This document shows, one piece after another, positions 1 through 11,424 of a stretch of DNA of 64,000 nucleotides (position 1 is the stretch's first letter; each line of letters opens with the position of its first letter). The stretch covers positions 101,925,303 to 101,989,302 of the forward strand of contig NC_073744.1 of the NCBI RefSeq assembly GCF_029784135.1, given 5' to 3'. Under the pieces are notes generated by a model. That model was not told the origin of the DNA and ran no database searches. It worked only from the letters and a program-made list of their open reading frames with translations. This DNA comes from Toxorhynchites rutilus septentrionalis (lineage: Eukaryota > Arthropoda > Insecta > Diptera > Culicidae). A program made the position numbers and the translations under genes.

Positions 1-829
1 CATTTTCTGCATGTTGAATTAATGCGATTGATTAGTAACTATCAAGAAACTATCAGTAACTATATTAGCAACTATTAATCGCATAAATTCAACATGAAAA
101 AAATGTTATGGCTGTGGTATGATATTGAATGTGTCCGGATTCAAAAGCATTACTGTAAAAAAGAGTTAACTCGACTGAAATTTTTTCGGTTCGGCCTGCA
201 AAAACGAAATTAAGAGCCCCCGCCGACTGCAGACTGACTTGTCGACCGATAGTTCGGTCGGCTTCTTAATCAGTACGGAGAAAAAAAGTCTGTAGTGTAC
301 ATCATAATGCATAGACGTAAGTATGAGCTTCCCCATCTCACATTCCAATAAGATTAATGGGTTTCCAAGTGGGCGCGCTACATACGGATACGAATGATTT
401 CAATAACCTGTTTTCGAAACTATCATTAAGCTATTGAAACAATTTTTCGACTCAATAAATAGCAATCATATAACTCTTGGACATTTTATCTTTTGTATGA
501 AATGATTATCATACTGTTCCGTTAATCCGAAGCAGAATGAATCACGCTTAAAGAAGGAATGGATTTTTTCTTGGAATTTAGTCAGCAGAAATAATGCCCT
601 TTCCCAACAATTAAAAACGACAAACGGTAAACAGTTTCATCAAAGTGATTTCTTCGATATGGGGATATATTCACTACATCATGTCATATATTTCATATTT
701 TTCATTATGAAATCCATATCCATGGCACCTATCGGTATCGAATTATCATCGACACCACGATTTTCGCTAAATGCTCCTTTCAGTTCGGCCTGTAAAAAAC
801 TTTTCTGAACTCTAATCCATCAAATTTGG

Positions 830-845
830 AGCCCTGAAAAGGGCC
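830..845 (-). promoter_or_regulatory. Histone mRNA 3' stem-loop (H3 pseudogene)
   Basis: The minus strand reads GGCCCTTTTCAGGGCT, matching the SLBP-binding hairpin of replication-dependent histone mRNAs: a 6-bp stem (the outermost pair is G-T), a TTTC loop and pairing AGGGCY. It lies about 20 bp beyond the decayed H3 stop. Confidence 0.85.
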
Positions 846-865
846 GTTGATTATATGCTAAGCTA

Positions 866-1236
866 ATATAGCACGCTCTCCTCGGATACGATGGGCCAGC
901 TGGATGTCCTTGGGCATGATGTGACGCGTTTTGCATGGATAGCACACAAATTTGTATCTTCGAATAAGCCTCCTGCAGCGTCATAGCCGCGGAACTTTGG
1001 AAGCGCAAGTCGGTTTTGAAGTCCTGAGCAATTCCACGAACCAAATGCTGCAAAGGTAGCTTGCGGATCAGCAATTCGGTCGACTTCTGATAGCGACGAA
1101 TTTCATGCGAAGTTCTCGGTCGATAGCGATGTGGCTTCTTCACGCTTCCTGCGGCTGATGCGCTTATCCGAGCTGCTTTCGTGGTGCCTTACCACCGAAA
1201 GACTAACGAGCTGTCTGCTTAGTCCCGATGAAACGA
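866..1236 (-). pseudogene. Histone H3 pseudogene (E1, unit 1, minus copy)
   Basis: Core nucleosomal histone H3, decayed. Reading the minus strand, the tail TKQTAR is followed by a stop at the K9 codon, then GGKAPRKQL (T11 changed to F). A short deletion removes most of [27 protein letters not shown] and [14 protein letters not shown] are recognisable, then a shift garbles the C-terminal part, although GERA-like sequence remains. The initiator ATG is lost. A canonical histone 3' stem-loop follows at 830-845. It faces away from a second H3 copy at 1459-1835. It cannot encode H3. Confidence 0.9.
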
Positions 1237-1458
1237 GTCCTCACGGTGCGAGAGTAGAGTAAGGAATGAACGAAAGCAAGGGAAGTGTCATTTTATAAAA
1301 CATAAAAGAATCGAATGTAAACCCCACCCTCTTTATTGTATAAGCTTACTGTATACTCACGAATATAATAAGGGTGGGATTTAGATTCTATACTTTTATG
1401 GTTTATAAAATGACGCTTCCTTTGCTTTCGTTCATTTCTTACTCTACTCTCACACCGT

Positions 1459-1835
1459 GAGGACTCGAGCTCGTTAGTCTTTCGCAGACAGCTCGTTAGT
1501 CATTCGGTGGTAAGGCACACGAAGTCAGCTCGGATAAGCGCACCAGTAGCAGGATAGGTGGAGAAGCCACATCGCTATCGACCGGGAACTTTGCGTGAAA
1601 TTCATCGCTATCGGAAGTCGACCGAATTGCTGATCCGAAAGCTACCTTTGCAGCATTTGGTTCGTGGAATTGCTCAGGACTTCAAAACCGACTTGCGCTT
1701 CCAAAGTTCCGCGGCTATGACGCTGCAGGAGGCTTGTTCGAAGATACCAATTTGTGTGCTATCCATGCAAAACGCGTCACATCATGCCCAAGGACATCCA
1801 GCTGGCCCATCGTATCCGAGGAGAGCGTGCTATTA
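1459..1835 (+). pseudogene. Histone H3 pseudogene (E1, unit 1, plus copy)
   Basis: Second H3 remnant, in divergent orientation to the minus copy and sharing its roughly 220-bp upstream region (an inverted repeat centred near 1345). Recognisable blocks are KAHE-like debris of KAPRKQL, then [33 protein letters not shown], and a frameshifted tail ending in GERA-like sequence. Histone clusters normally pair H3 with H4. Here both arms are H3, which suggests an inverted duplication inside the element rather than a retained gene pair. The start codon is missing and frameshifts are present. Confidence 0.9.
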
Positions 1836-1853
1836 GCTTAGCATATAATCAAC

Positions 1854-1869
1854 GGCCCTTTTCAGGGCT
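1854..1869 (+). promoter_or_regulatory. Histone mRNA 3' stem-loop (H3 pseudogene)
   Basis: GGCCCTTTTCAGGGCT directly downstream of the plus-strand H3 pseudogene. It has a 6-bp stem and TTTC loop, as in functional histone 3' ends. No clear purine-rich downstream element is seen. Confidence 0.85.
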
Positions 1870-2610
1870 CCAAATTTGATGGATTAGAGTACAGAAAAGT
1901 TTTTTACAGGCCGAACTGAAAGGAGCATTTAGCGAAAATCGTGGTTTCGAAATAATTCGTTACCGATAATCTCTTTCTGGCAAAACGATGTGGTATGAAT
2001 CACATTATTTGAATGATAGAATGAAGAAGTTTTCTGCCAATTTCCTTCAACCTCCAAACGTATCTTTCTCCCATTTGTCGTTTTCGCGTTCGCTAATCCT
2101 TTCTCACAACACCCATTTCTAGTTTGAGAAATTGTTGAGTAAACATTGTTTGCCAGTGCGCGTAGAGTGGGAATTCCTAAAGATTCATTGCACCTCTAAT
2201 AAATTGCCGAAAGACGTGGTCTTACGTTGATCGCACTTGATTGAAAAAATCCAAAACGAAATGTATTTGGTCGCAGCATTGTATGAGTAGAAAGCAAATA
2301 ATCGCTCGAAAATGACTTGATTTTCGCGATGTGAAACATTTTCCGTTTTTCATGTTATGCATCCAATATTGGATACGAAAATTTCCCCTGATGGGGAAAA
2401 AAATATTCAGAAGCTTTCCTGTTAATTGCGATTGATTGAAAAATAACAAAACCAAATGTATTTGGTCACAGTGTTATATGGATAGAAAACATTAAAATAA
2501 ACTATTTCGCATGAATGTATTTTTCAATTCCCAGGGGAACTGGCAGATTATTTTTCAGCAACGATGATAGCAACGAGAATTCCGCGCGTGTATGTGTGTG
2601 TGTGTGTGTG

Positions 2611-2792
2611 GCGGCTGCTTCGATGTTTCAAGCGGAACCGTGGCATCACTCTCCTCCTGATGGATTCCCTTTTGGCCTTAGGTGCACAAACAGGCTCTTG
2701 GTGACACCGTTCATCAGCGCTTTCATGATAAACGAAATTTGCTTCACAACAACAGCGACAACATGCTCCAATCGCTGTTCAATCATAACTGA
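2611..2792 (-). pseudogene. Histone H1 globular-domain pseudogene (E1, unit 1)
   Basis: The minus-strand translation contains FIMKALMNGVTKSL, which matches the winged-helix segment FIKKALKNGVTKGT of insect linker histone H1. Farther on, PKGNPSGGE then GS, a stop and NIEAAA correspond to TKGKGASGSF...NK-AAA. The Lys-rich tail is replaced by a CA/GT repeat. A TATA-like box (2813-2825, minus) lies about 25 bp upstream of the remnant. Stops and frame breaks make it non-coding. The match is from family knowledge and spans only about 35 residues, so a search should confirm it. Confidence 0.6.
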
Positions 2793-2812
2793 GTGGGTTT
2801 ACGCGTGGCGCT

Positions 2813-2825
2813 CGCTTATATACCG
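2813..2825 (-). promoter_or_regulatory. TATA-box-like promoter remnant of H1 pseudogene
   Basis: The minus strand reads CGGTATATAAGCG upstream of the H1-like remnant. The same box recurs at the equivalent place in unit 2 and in E2 and E3. Confidence 0.5.
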
Positions 2826-3288
2826 ATTTTTGATTTCAATAGCCTGTTTTGAAAGCAATTTTAAGACTATTGAAACAAGTTTTTGGATGAAAAAGTAACA
2901 AGTATATGACGCGTAGACATTTTATCTTTCAAATGAAGTGTTTATCATACCATTTCGTTCAGTTGTTTAAGAGCTATTAACGCTCAAAATCTCGGTCTCC
3001 GGCGTAACGCTTTCGTTCTCGAAACTTTGGTTTTACACCCCGGTATAGAAATGAAAGACGTAGTCCTACGTCAAAACGACAAACGGTAAACAGTTTCATC
3101 AAAGTGATTTCTTCGATATGGGGATATATTCACTACATCATGTCATATATTTCATATTTTTCATTATGAAATCCATATCCATGGCACCTATCGGTATCGA
3201 ATTATCATCGACACCACGATTTTCGCTAAATGCTCCTTTCAGTTCGGCCTGTAAAAAACTTTTCTGAACTCTAATCCATCAAATTTGG

Positions 3289-3304
3289 AGCCCTGAAAAG
3301 GGCC
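3289..3304 (-). promoter_or_regulatory. Histone mRNA 3' stem-loop (duplicate)
   Basis: Identical to the hairpin at 830-845, carried by the tandem duplication. Confidence 0.85.
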
Positions 3305-3324
3305 GTTGATTATATGCTAAGCTA

Positions 3325-3695
3325 ATATAGCACGCTCTCCTCGGATACGATGGGCCAGCTGGATGTCCTTGGGCATGATGTGACGCGTTTTGCATGGATA
3401 GCACACAAATTTGTATCTTCGAATAAGCCTCCTGCAGCGTCATAGCCGCGGAACTTTGGAAGCGCAAGTCGGTTTTGAAGTCCTGAGCAATTCCACGAAC
3501 CAAATGCTGCAAAGGTAGCTTGCGGATCAGCAATTCGGTCGACTTCTGATAGCGACGAATTTCATGCGAAGTTCTCGGTCGATAGCGATGTGGCTTCTTC
3601 ACGCTTCCTGCGGCTGATGCGCTTATCCGAGCTGCTTTCGTGGTGCCTTACCACCGAAAGACTAACGAGCTGTCTGCTTAGTCCCGATGAAACGA
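3325..3695 (-). pseudogene. Histone H3 pseudogene (E1, unit 2, minus copy)
   Basis: Tandem duplicate (+2459 bp) of the minus-strand H3 remnant at 866-1236, with the same stop at K9, the same LATKA deletion and the same frame break. I see no difference between the two copies, so duplication came after decay. Confidence 0.9.
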
Positions 3696-3917
3696 GTCCT
3701 CACGGTGCGAGAGTAGAGTAAGGAATGAACGAAAGCAAGGGAAGTGTCATTTTATAAAACATAAAAGAATCGAATGTAAACCCCACCCTCTTTATTGTAT
3801 AAGCTTACTGTATACTCACGAATATAATAAGGGTGGGATTTAGATTCTATACTTTTATGGTTTATAAAATGACGCTTCCTTTGCTTTCGTTCATTTCTTA
3901 CTCTACTCTCACACCGT

Positions 3918-4294
3918 GAGGACTCGAGCTCGTTAGTCTTTCGCAGACAGCTCGTTAGTCATTCAGTGGTAAGGCACACGAAGTCAGCTCGGATAAGCGC
4001 ACCAGTAGCAGGATAGGTGGAGAAGCCACATCGCTATCGACCGGGAACTTTGCGTGAAATTCATCGCTATCGGAAGTCGACCGAATTGCTGATCCGAAAG
4101 CTACCTTTGCAGCATTTGGTTCGTGGAATTGCTCAGGACTTCAAAACCGACTTGCGCTTCCAAAGTTCCGCGGCTATGACGCTGCAGGAGGCTTGTTCGA
4201 AGATACCAATTTGTGTGCTATCCATGCAAAACGCGTCACATCATGCCCAAGGACATCCAGCTGGCCCATCGTATCCGAGGAGAGCGTGCTATTA
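3918..4294 (+). pseudogene. Histone H3 pseudogene (E1, unit 2, plus copy)
   Basis: Tandem duplicate of the plus-strand H3 remnant at 1459-1835. One substitution is visible in the upstream tail region (ATTCAGTGG here, ATTCGGTGG in unit 1). The inactivating lesions are the same. The stem-loop follows at 4313-4328. Confidence 0.9.
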
Positions 4295-4312
4295 GCTTAG
4301 CATATAATCAAC

Positions 4313-4328
4313 GGCCCTTTTCAGGGCT
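4313..4328 (+). promoter_or_regulatory. Histone mRNA 3' stem-loop (duplicate)
   Basis: GGCCCTTTTCAGGGCT, identical to the hairpin at 1854-1869. Confidence 0.85.
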
Positions 4329-5069
4329 CCAAATTTGATGGATTAGAGTACAGAAAAGTTTTTTACAGGCCGAACTGAAAGGAGCATTTAGCGAAAATCG
4401 TGGTTTCGAAATAATTCGTTACCGATAATCTCTTTCTGGCAAAACGATGTGGTATGAATCACATTATTTGAATGATAGAATGAAGAAGTTTTCTGCCAAT
4501 TTCCTTCAACCTCCAAACGTATCTTTCTCCCATTTGTCGTTTTCGCGTTCGCTAATCCTTTCTCACAACACCCATTTCTAGTTTGAGAAATTGTTGAGTA
4601 AACATTGTTTGCCAGTGCGCGTAGAGTGGGAATTCCTAAAGATTCATTGCACCTCTAATAAATTGCCGAAAGACGTGGTCTTACGTTGATCGCACATGAT
4701 TGAAAAAATCCAAAACGAAATGTATTTGGTCGCAGCATTGTATGAGTAGAAAGCAAATAATCGCTCGAAAATGACTTGATTTTCGCGATGTGAAACATTT
4801 TCCGTTTTTCATGTTATGCATCCAATATTGGATACGAAAATTTCCCCTGATGGGGAAAAAAATATTCAGAAGCTTTCCTGTTAATTGCGATTGATTAAAA
4901 AATAACAAAACCAAATGTATTTGGTCACAGTGTTATATGGATAGAAAACATTAAAATAAACTATTTCGCATGAATGTATTTTTCAATTCCCAGGGGAACT
5001 GGCAGATTATTTTTCAGCAACGATGATAGCAACGAGAATTCCGCGCGTGTATGTGTGTGTGTGTGTGTG

Positions 5070-5251
5070 GCGGCTGCTTCGATGTTTCAAGCGGAACCGT
5101 GGCATCACTCTCCTCCTGATGGATTCCCTTTTGGCCTTAGGTGCACAAACAGGCTCTTGGTGACACCGTTCATCAGCGCTTTCATGATAAACGAAATTTG
5201 CTTCACAACAACAGCGACAACATGCTCCAATCGCTGTTCAATCATAACTGA
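5070..5251 (-). pseudogene. Histone H1 globular-domain pseudogene (E1, unit 2)
   Basis: Tandem duplicate of the H1-like remnant at 2611-2792 with the same FIMKALMNGVTK block and the same GT-repeat tail. The TATA-like box recurs at 5272-5284 (minus). Confidence 0.6.
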
Positions 5252-5639
5252 GTGGGTTTACGCGTGGCGCTCGCTTATATACCGATTTTTGATTTCAATA
5301 GCCTGTTTTGAAAGCAATTTTAAGACTATTGAAACAAGTTTTTGGATGAAAAAGTAACAAGTATATGACGCGTAGACATTTTATCTTTCAAATGAAGTGT
5401 TTATCATACCATTTCGTTCAGTTGTTTAAGAGCTATTAACGCTCAAAATCTCGGTCTCCGGCGTAACGCTTTCGTTCTCGAAACTTTGGTTTTACACCCC
5501 GGTATAGAAATGAAAGACGTAGTCCTACGTCAAAACATTCTTTAATTCAATTTCACTAAGCATATAGACGATGACGTCGACTGGGGGGGGGTAAGGTCCG
5601 TCCCCGGGTACACGATTTTTAGGGATGCAAAATCACCGC

Positions 5640-5913
5640 TACATTAACAAACACTTCACCTACATTAACTAATGGCACTAAAGTTCCTAGAGGAACTTCG
5701 CCGTCTCAACATAGTATAACTTGCGTCGTTTTTAATAGTACAGCGCGGACTCGATTATATACAGTCTTCGATTTATTTTCACTATATATGATCGAATCCT
5801 GTATATAATCGAGACAAATTCATTTTAGTATTATACATACATTTTTGTTTTTTCATTATAAAAGAAGAATTTAATTTTCGATTCATCTCCTAAAGTCATA
5901 AAATACCTTTCTC

Positions 5914-5921
<8 letters not shown>
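5640..5921. mobile_element. MITE and LINE 3'-end fragments flanking E1
   Basis: This stretch repeats 20730-21030 with small indels. About 5670-5742 is the antisense of a LINE 3' end (GTTGAGACGGCGAAG type). From about 5746 it is the left part of the MITE seen complete at 20845-21625 (CGGACTCGATTATATACAG). A TA array cuts it at 5921. Confidence 0.6.

Positions 5922-5967
<46 letters not shown>
5921..5967. repeat. (TA)n microsatellite
   Basis: Uninterrupted TA dinucleotides, separating the truncated MITE from the LINE 3' end. Confidence 0.98.
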
Positions 5968-6727
<760 letters not shown>

Positions 6728-7182
6728 TATATATATACTTAACATTGTATAATAATGTGATGTTTTTATATAAAAAAACAGGAAGTGGGTTATATCTATG
6801 GTATAACCGCAAGGGTGACGTAGGACTATCGTTGATTTAGAGATCATTTGTTTGAAGTTGAATCTAAATCCATTCTGAATGAATGTGTAAATGAATATTT
6901 GGGGGACTTCGAAAACGAGAGCGTTACGTTGGAGGCACAAGGTTCTTCACAAGGATAATCTTCAGAAGATTTCCTGCTAACTTCACTTGATTGAAAACTC
7001 ACAAAACCAATTGTATTTGGTCGCAGCATCATATGAATAGAAAACATTAAAATAAACTCTTTCGCTTGAATGTAATTCTCAATTCCAAGGGGAACTGGCA
7101 GATTATTTTTCAGCAACGATCATTTCTTTCCAGGTTTCTTCTCGATAACCAGCAAACGAAAAGAGTTGCGCGCGTGCATGTG

Positions 7183-7460
7183 TGTGTGTGGCGGCTGCTT
7201 CGATGTCTTCCCGGGGAACCGTTTTTCGATGCTGATACTCTCCTGGTCACCTTCTCTTCTCCTTCTGATCGATCGGCTTTTCTGCGCTCCCTCACAGTTA
7301 AAACAAACTGATTGCGTTTCAGGTCAGGTCAGGCCAGGTAATGAATCCTTCGATCCCTCGATCCTTCGCCGTTCAGCTCGTTCAGCTCGTCCAGCTAGTT
7401 CAGCTCGTTCAGTAACGATGTTGTCTTGTCGATGTCCTCACGGAAAATGAATGCGTTTCA
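7183..7460 (-). other. Degenerate H1-tail-like sequence and short reiterations
   Basis: GT-rich sequence with GGCGGCTGCTTCGATG resembles the tail of the H1 remnants at 2611 and 10225. It is followed by several reiterations of the heptamer-like TTCAGCTCG (about 7370-7415). No ORF is supported. Confidence 0.35.
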
Positions 7461-7467
7461 TGATGAT

Positions 7468-7510
7468 GATGTTGGATTAAAGAGGCTTTAAACTTTTCAG
7501 TTCATTCGCC
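7468..7510 (-). mobile_element. Retroposon 3' hairpin fragment
   Basis: AGAGGC and GCCTCT flank a spacer with AAACTTTTCAGTTCATT. The same module is inserted with a target duplication at 43511-43567 and occurs at about 45343-45380, so it is probably the 3' end of a SINE or LINE family. Confidence 0.4.
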
Positions 7511-7527
7511 TCTAATCGAATGCGTTT

Positions 7528-7599
7528 CACCACCAGAATATCGTTTCACCACCAGAATATCGTTTCACCACCAGAATATCGTTTCACCACCAGAATAAA
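7528..7599. repeat. 19-bp tandem repeat, about 4 copies
   Basis: CACCACCAGAATATCGTTT is repeated head to tail without spacers. A single copy occurs in E3 (about 37369 and 38284). It is a minisatellite, not CRISPR. Confidence 0.9.
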
Positions 7600-8887
7600 T
7601 GCTTTTTGTGCGCGATTGAATCGAGAGAAGGTATGGTTTACGATAGCAATTTGGAAGGCAAACTAGAGGGGAATGAACTCTCTGAGTTTGAAACTTTCGG
7701 AGACTGAGCAATAATCGATTGAAAATTATATAATTTTCGCGAAACGAAACATTTTCCGTTGCATACGCATACAATATTGGATACGAAAATATCCTACTGA
7801 TGGGGAAGAATAACCTTCAGAAGCTTTCCTGCTAATTACACTTGGTTGAAAAATTACAAAATCAAATGTATTTGGTCGCTGTGTTATATGGTTAGAAAAC
7901 ATTAAAATAAACTCTTTCACATGAATGTAGTTTTTTAATTCCCAGGGGAACTGGCAGATTATTTTTCAGCAACGATTAGATTTTTCCAGATTTTCCTCGA
8001 TACTTGAAGCCCACCGGTGGTTAATGATAACTCGATAACCACCTGTTAATAGCACTTGATTAAACAATATTTGGTCACAGTGTTACATGAATAGAAAACA
8101 TTAAAGTAAACTCTTTCGCATGAATGTATTTTTCAATTCCTACGGGAACTGGCAGATTATTTTTCAGCAACGATTAGATTTTTCCATTCCATTCCTTCTT
8201 TAAGCGTGATTCATTCTGCTTCGGATCAACGGAACAGTATGATAATCATTTCATACAAAAGATAAAATGTCCAAGAGTTATATCATTGCTATTTATTGAC
8301 TCGAAAAATTGTTTCAATAGCTTAATGATAGCTTCGAAAACAGGTTATTGAAATCATACGTATCCGTATGTAGCGCGCCCACTTGGAAGCCCATTAATCC
8401 TATTGGAATGTGAGATGGGGAAGCTCATACTCACGTCTATGCATTATGCTGTACTCTTCCAATTAATTTCGTTTTTGCAGGCCGAACTGAAAAATTTTCA
8501 GTTGAGTTAACTGTACTGTAAAAGAAGTAATGCTTTTGAATCCGGACACTGCATTACATTCAAAATCATACCACAGCCATAACATTTTTTTTCATGTTCA
8601 ATTTATGCGATTAATAGTTACTAATATAGTTACTGATAGTTACTTGATACTTACTAATCAATCGTATTAATTCAGCATGCACGAAATGTTGTGTCTGCGG
8701 TATGATATTGAATGTAACACAAAGTGTCCGGATTCAAATACATTACTGTATAATTACTTCGATGTTATTCTTTTCTCTCTCAGGCTAAGCTAAGAATATA
8801 ATAAAGAGGGTGGGGTTTACATTCAAGTCTGTTATGGTATATAATATCACGCTTCCTTTGCTTTCGTTCATTTCTTACTCTACTCTC

Positions 8888-9275
8888 GCACCGTGAGGAC
8901 TTGTTTGTTTGGGACCAAGAAGACAGCTCGTTAGTCTTTCGGTGGTAAGGCACCATGAAAGCAGCTCGGATAAGCGCACCAGCCGCAGAAAGCGTGAAGA
9001 AGCCACATCGCTATCGACCGGGAACTTTAAGTGAAATTCGTCGCTTTCAGAGGTCGAACAAACTGCTGATCCGCAAGCTACCTTTGCAGCGTTTGGTTTG
9101 TGGAATTGCCCGGAACTTCAAAACCGACTTGCTCGTCAAACTTCGCGGTTATGGTACTGCAGGAGGCCTATTCGAAGATACCAATTTGTGTGCTATCCAC
9201 GCAAAGCGCGTCACATTATGCCCAAGGATGTCCTTGGCCCATCGTATCCGAGGAGAGCGTGCTATTAGCTTAGCA
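8888..9275 (+). pseudogene. Histone H3 pseudogene (E2)
   Basis: Best preserved H3 remnant in the window. The tail reads TKKTAR, a stop at K9, SFGGKAP, a stop in place of R17, then [12 protein letters not shown], where a deletion between similar AAG-CAG-CT and AAG-GCG-GCT words removed LATKA. It continues [29 protein letters not shown], a frame break, then [17 protein letters not shown] and RIRGERA. The histone-fold region is therefore almost full length. The ATG is missing and two stops lie in the tail, so no histone can be made. The stem-loop follows at 9286. Confidence 0.92.
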
Positions 9276-9285
9276 TATAATCAGC

Positions 9286-9301
9286 AGCCCTTTTCAGGGC
9301 T
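9286..9301 (+). promoter_or_regulatory. Histone mRNA 3' stem-loop with compensatory pair
   Basis: AGCCCTTTTCAGGGCT: the outer pair is A-T instead of the usual G-C, keeping the stem perfectly paired around the TTTC loop. Confidence 0.85.
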
Positions 9302-10224
9302 CCTAATTTGATGTATTAGAGTTCAGGAAAGTTTTTTGCAGGCCGAACTGAAGGGAGCATTTAGCGAAAATCGTGTTGTCGATGACAATTCGATACCGAT
9401 AGGTGCCATGGATATGGATTTTGATAGTGAAGAATATGAAATACATGACATGATGCAGTGAATATTTCCCCATATCGAAGAAATCACTTTGATGAAACTG
9501 CATTATAAAGTTATTTGTGTACTAATGGCGCAATCTATAGTCGATTCTAATTTGCGCTGGGTATTTCCTCGGAGGATTCGATTCCTCCTTTGAGCGTTAT
9601 TAATCTGTTTCCGGCAAAAGGAAGTACTATGATAATCACATTATTCGGAAGATAAAATGAAGATGTTTTCTGCTAATTTCCTTCAACCTTCAAACATCTC
9701 TTTCTCCCGTTTGTCGTTTTTGCGTTCGCTAATCCTTTCTCACAACACCCATTTCTCGTTTGAGAAACTGTTGAGTAAACATCGTTTGCCAGTGCGCGTA
9801 GAGCGGGAATTCCTAAAGATTCATTGCACCTCTAATAAATTGCCGAAAGACGTGGTCTTACGTTGATCGCAATTGATTGAAAAATCCAAAACGAAATGTA
9901 TTTGGTCGCAGCAATATATGAGTAGGATGCAAATAATCGCTCGAAAATGACATGATTTTCGCGATGTGTAACATTTTCCGTTTTTCATGTTATGCATCCA
10001 ATATTGGATACGAAAATTATCTACTGATGGGGAAAAATAATATTCAGAAACTTTCCTGTCAATTGCGATTGATTGAAAAATCACAAAACCAAATGTATTT
10101 GGTTGCAGTGTTGTATGAATAGAAAACATTAAAATAAACTCTTTCGCATGAATGTATTTTTCAATTCCCAGGGGAACTGGTACGCGGAACGCGGAACGAG
10201 GGTTCCGCGCGTGTATGTATGTGT

Positions 10225-10394
10225 GGCGGCTGCTCCGATGTTTCAAGCGGAACCGTGGCATCACTCTCCTTCTGGTGGATTCCCTTCTGGCCTAAGGTGC
10301 ACAAACAGGCTCTTGGTGACACCGTTCATCAGCGCTTTCATGATAAACGAAGAGCTTCACAACAACAGCGACAACATGCTCCAATCGCTGTTCA
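10225..10394 (-). pseudogene. Histone H1 globular-domain pseudogene (E2)
   Basis: Same structure as the E1 copies. Minus-strand remnants of the H1 winged helix include a KALMNGVTK-like block, with a GS...AAA end and then a GT/CA-rich tail. A TATA-like box lies at 10426-10438. It is about 2.5 kb shorter in context than in E1 because the tandem duplication is absent. Confidence 0.58.
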
Positions 10395-10685
10395 ATTATA
10401 ACTGAGTGGGTTTACGAGCGGCGCTCGCTTATATACCGATTGGTGATTTCAATAGCCTGTTTTGAAACCAATTTTAAGGCTATTGAAACAAGTTTTTAGA
10501 TGAAAAAGTAACAAGTATATAACGCGTAGACATTTTATCTTTCGAATGAAGTGTTTATCATACCATTTCGTTCAGTTGTTTAAGAGCTATTAACGCTCAA
10601 AATCTCGGTGTCCGGCGTAACGCTTTCGTTTTCGAAACTTTGATTTTACACCCCGGTATAGAAATGAAAGACGTAGTCCTACGTC

Positions 10686-11313
10686 AAAAAATATTCTGTC
10701 GCTTGAGACACTTATGCGATTATTCAAATAACATGGACAATTATGCAAACAGTAGTTCTGATACTTATGAATAATCTTTTCCATCACACCAAAGTGTTAC
10801 AATGGCTAAATTCTGCTGTTATGATTTTTTTCCTACATTCCTATGCATTTAACGCACTGTGTGTTATATTGTGTGGGTGACTACTTTGTTTGATACTGAG
10901 TACCGTTATCTATTACTCATAGGAGCACCGTATTGATTCGTGAACATGTTCACTAGACATCAAGCTTCGTTTAGGAAAAGCATAAACTAATACTTGGTTG
11001 AGTAAAATACATCATTAGCATGGTCTCTTGCTGTGGTGGCTGACAGCATATAAACGATCAGAACGGTATGAACGGATGTGGTGGCTGAGAGTAGACAAAC
11101 GACCACAAAGAGTTAATACAGAACAGTCATAATTTTTATTTTCTACCTGAGGATTATTTTCGCTTCACACTAACGGAACACGAATCATAATTTAGCAAAC
11201 GCGAAATCCAATTGGACTAACAACAATAACATTGTGGAACATAGGGAACATATAATACATTTTTTCAAACTTTCTCTCGTAGCTCTTTAAAAATTTCAAA
11301 ACTTTTTCTCAAC
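10686..11313. other. Non-coding spacer between E2 and LINE
   Basis: No gene recognised. About 10880-11010 is a diverged relative of 20425-20560 (shared GAGTACCGTTA and TTCGTTTAG words), so this is probably old repeat sequence. Two short repeats of TGTGGTGGCTGA lie near 11030-11090. Confidence 0.5.
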
Positions 11314-11424
11314 ATAACATTGATCAAACATTCTTCGCCGATTGCCCGTAGTAACCAGACGAAGGAAAGTCGCGTCCAAGTTCCGTTATCGGTTACAGCG
11401 TGATTGTTGTTTTTTTGCCGCTGA

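Larger units (their letters stand above)
1..5531. mobile_element. E1: histone-carrying element (H1/H3 subfamily), left end outside window
   Basis: The right terminus is the palindrome GACGTAGTCCTACGTC at 5516-5531, followed by AAAACATTC. An uninterrupted version of that flank lies at 20626-20640 (CTTGAAAAAACATTC), which supports a true element end. The interior holds two head-to-head H3 pseudogenes and an H1 pseudogene, all duplicated by a 2459-bp tandem repeat. Positions 1-612 are the reverse complement of about 8180-8740 in E2, so the interior is rearranged relative to E2. No transposase is visible, so it would be non-autonomous. The left end cannot be seen. Confidence 0.7.
613..5531. repeat. 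2459-bp tandem duplication inside E1 (613-3072 and 3073-5531)
   Basis: Every feature in the first unit recurs 2459 bp later. By eye I see only about three substitutions (near 1505/3964, 2237/4696 and 2437/4896), so the copies are about 99.9% identical. The junction is informative: the palindromic element end at 3057-3072 runs directly into AAAACGACAAACGG, which is internal element sequence also found at about 612. A recent duplication or an assembly duplication would both fit. Confidence 0.9.
6779..10685. mobile_element. E2: complete histone-carrying element (H1/H3 subfamily)
   Basis: The left end CAGGAAGTGGGTTATATC follows TATAAAAAAA. The right palindrome GACGTAGTCCTACGTC (10670-10685) is followed by AAAAAATATTC. 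The same left end occurs in E3 at 36326. Contents in order: an H1-tail-like remnant near 7190, a 19-bp tandem repeat, a 198-bp-repeat monomer (about 7920-8150), an H3 pseudogene, and an H1 pseudogene on the minus strand. No transposase. About 3.9 kb. Confidence 0.75.

Noticed and set aside
1..5531. Helitron origin for the histone elements (hairpin near the end, gene capture, tandem copies)
   Set aside because: No 5' TC / 3' CTRR ends. The hairpin is at the very tip. Empty sites suggest a 4-bp duplication. Not excluded completely because targets are homopolymers.
7528..7599. CRISPR-like direct repeats
   Set aside because: Units are contiguous without spacers, in a eukaryotic transposon. They form a minisatellite.
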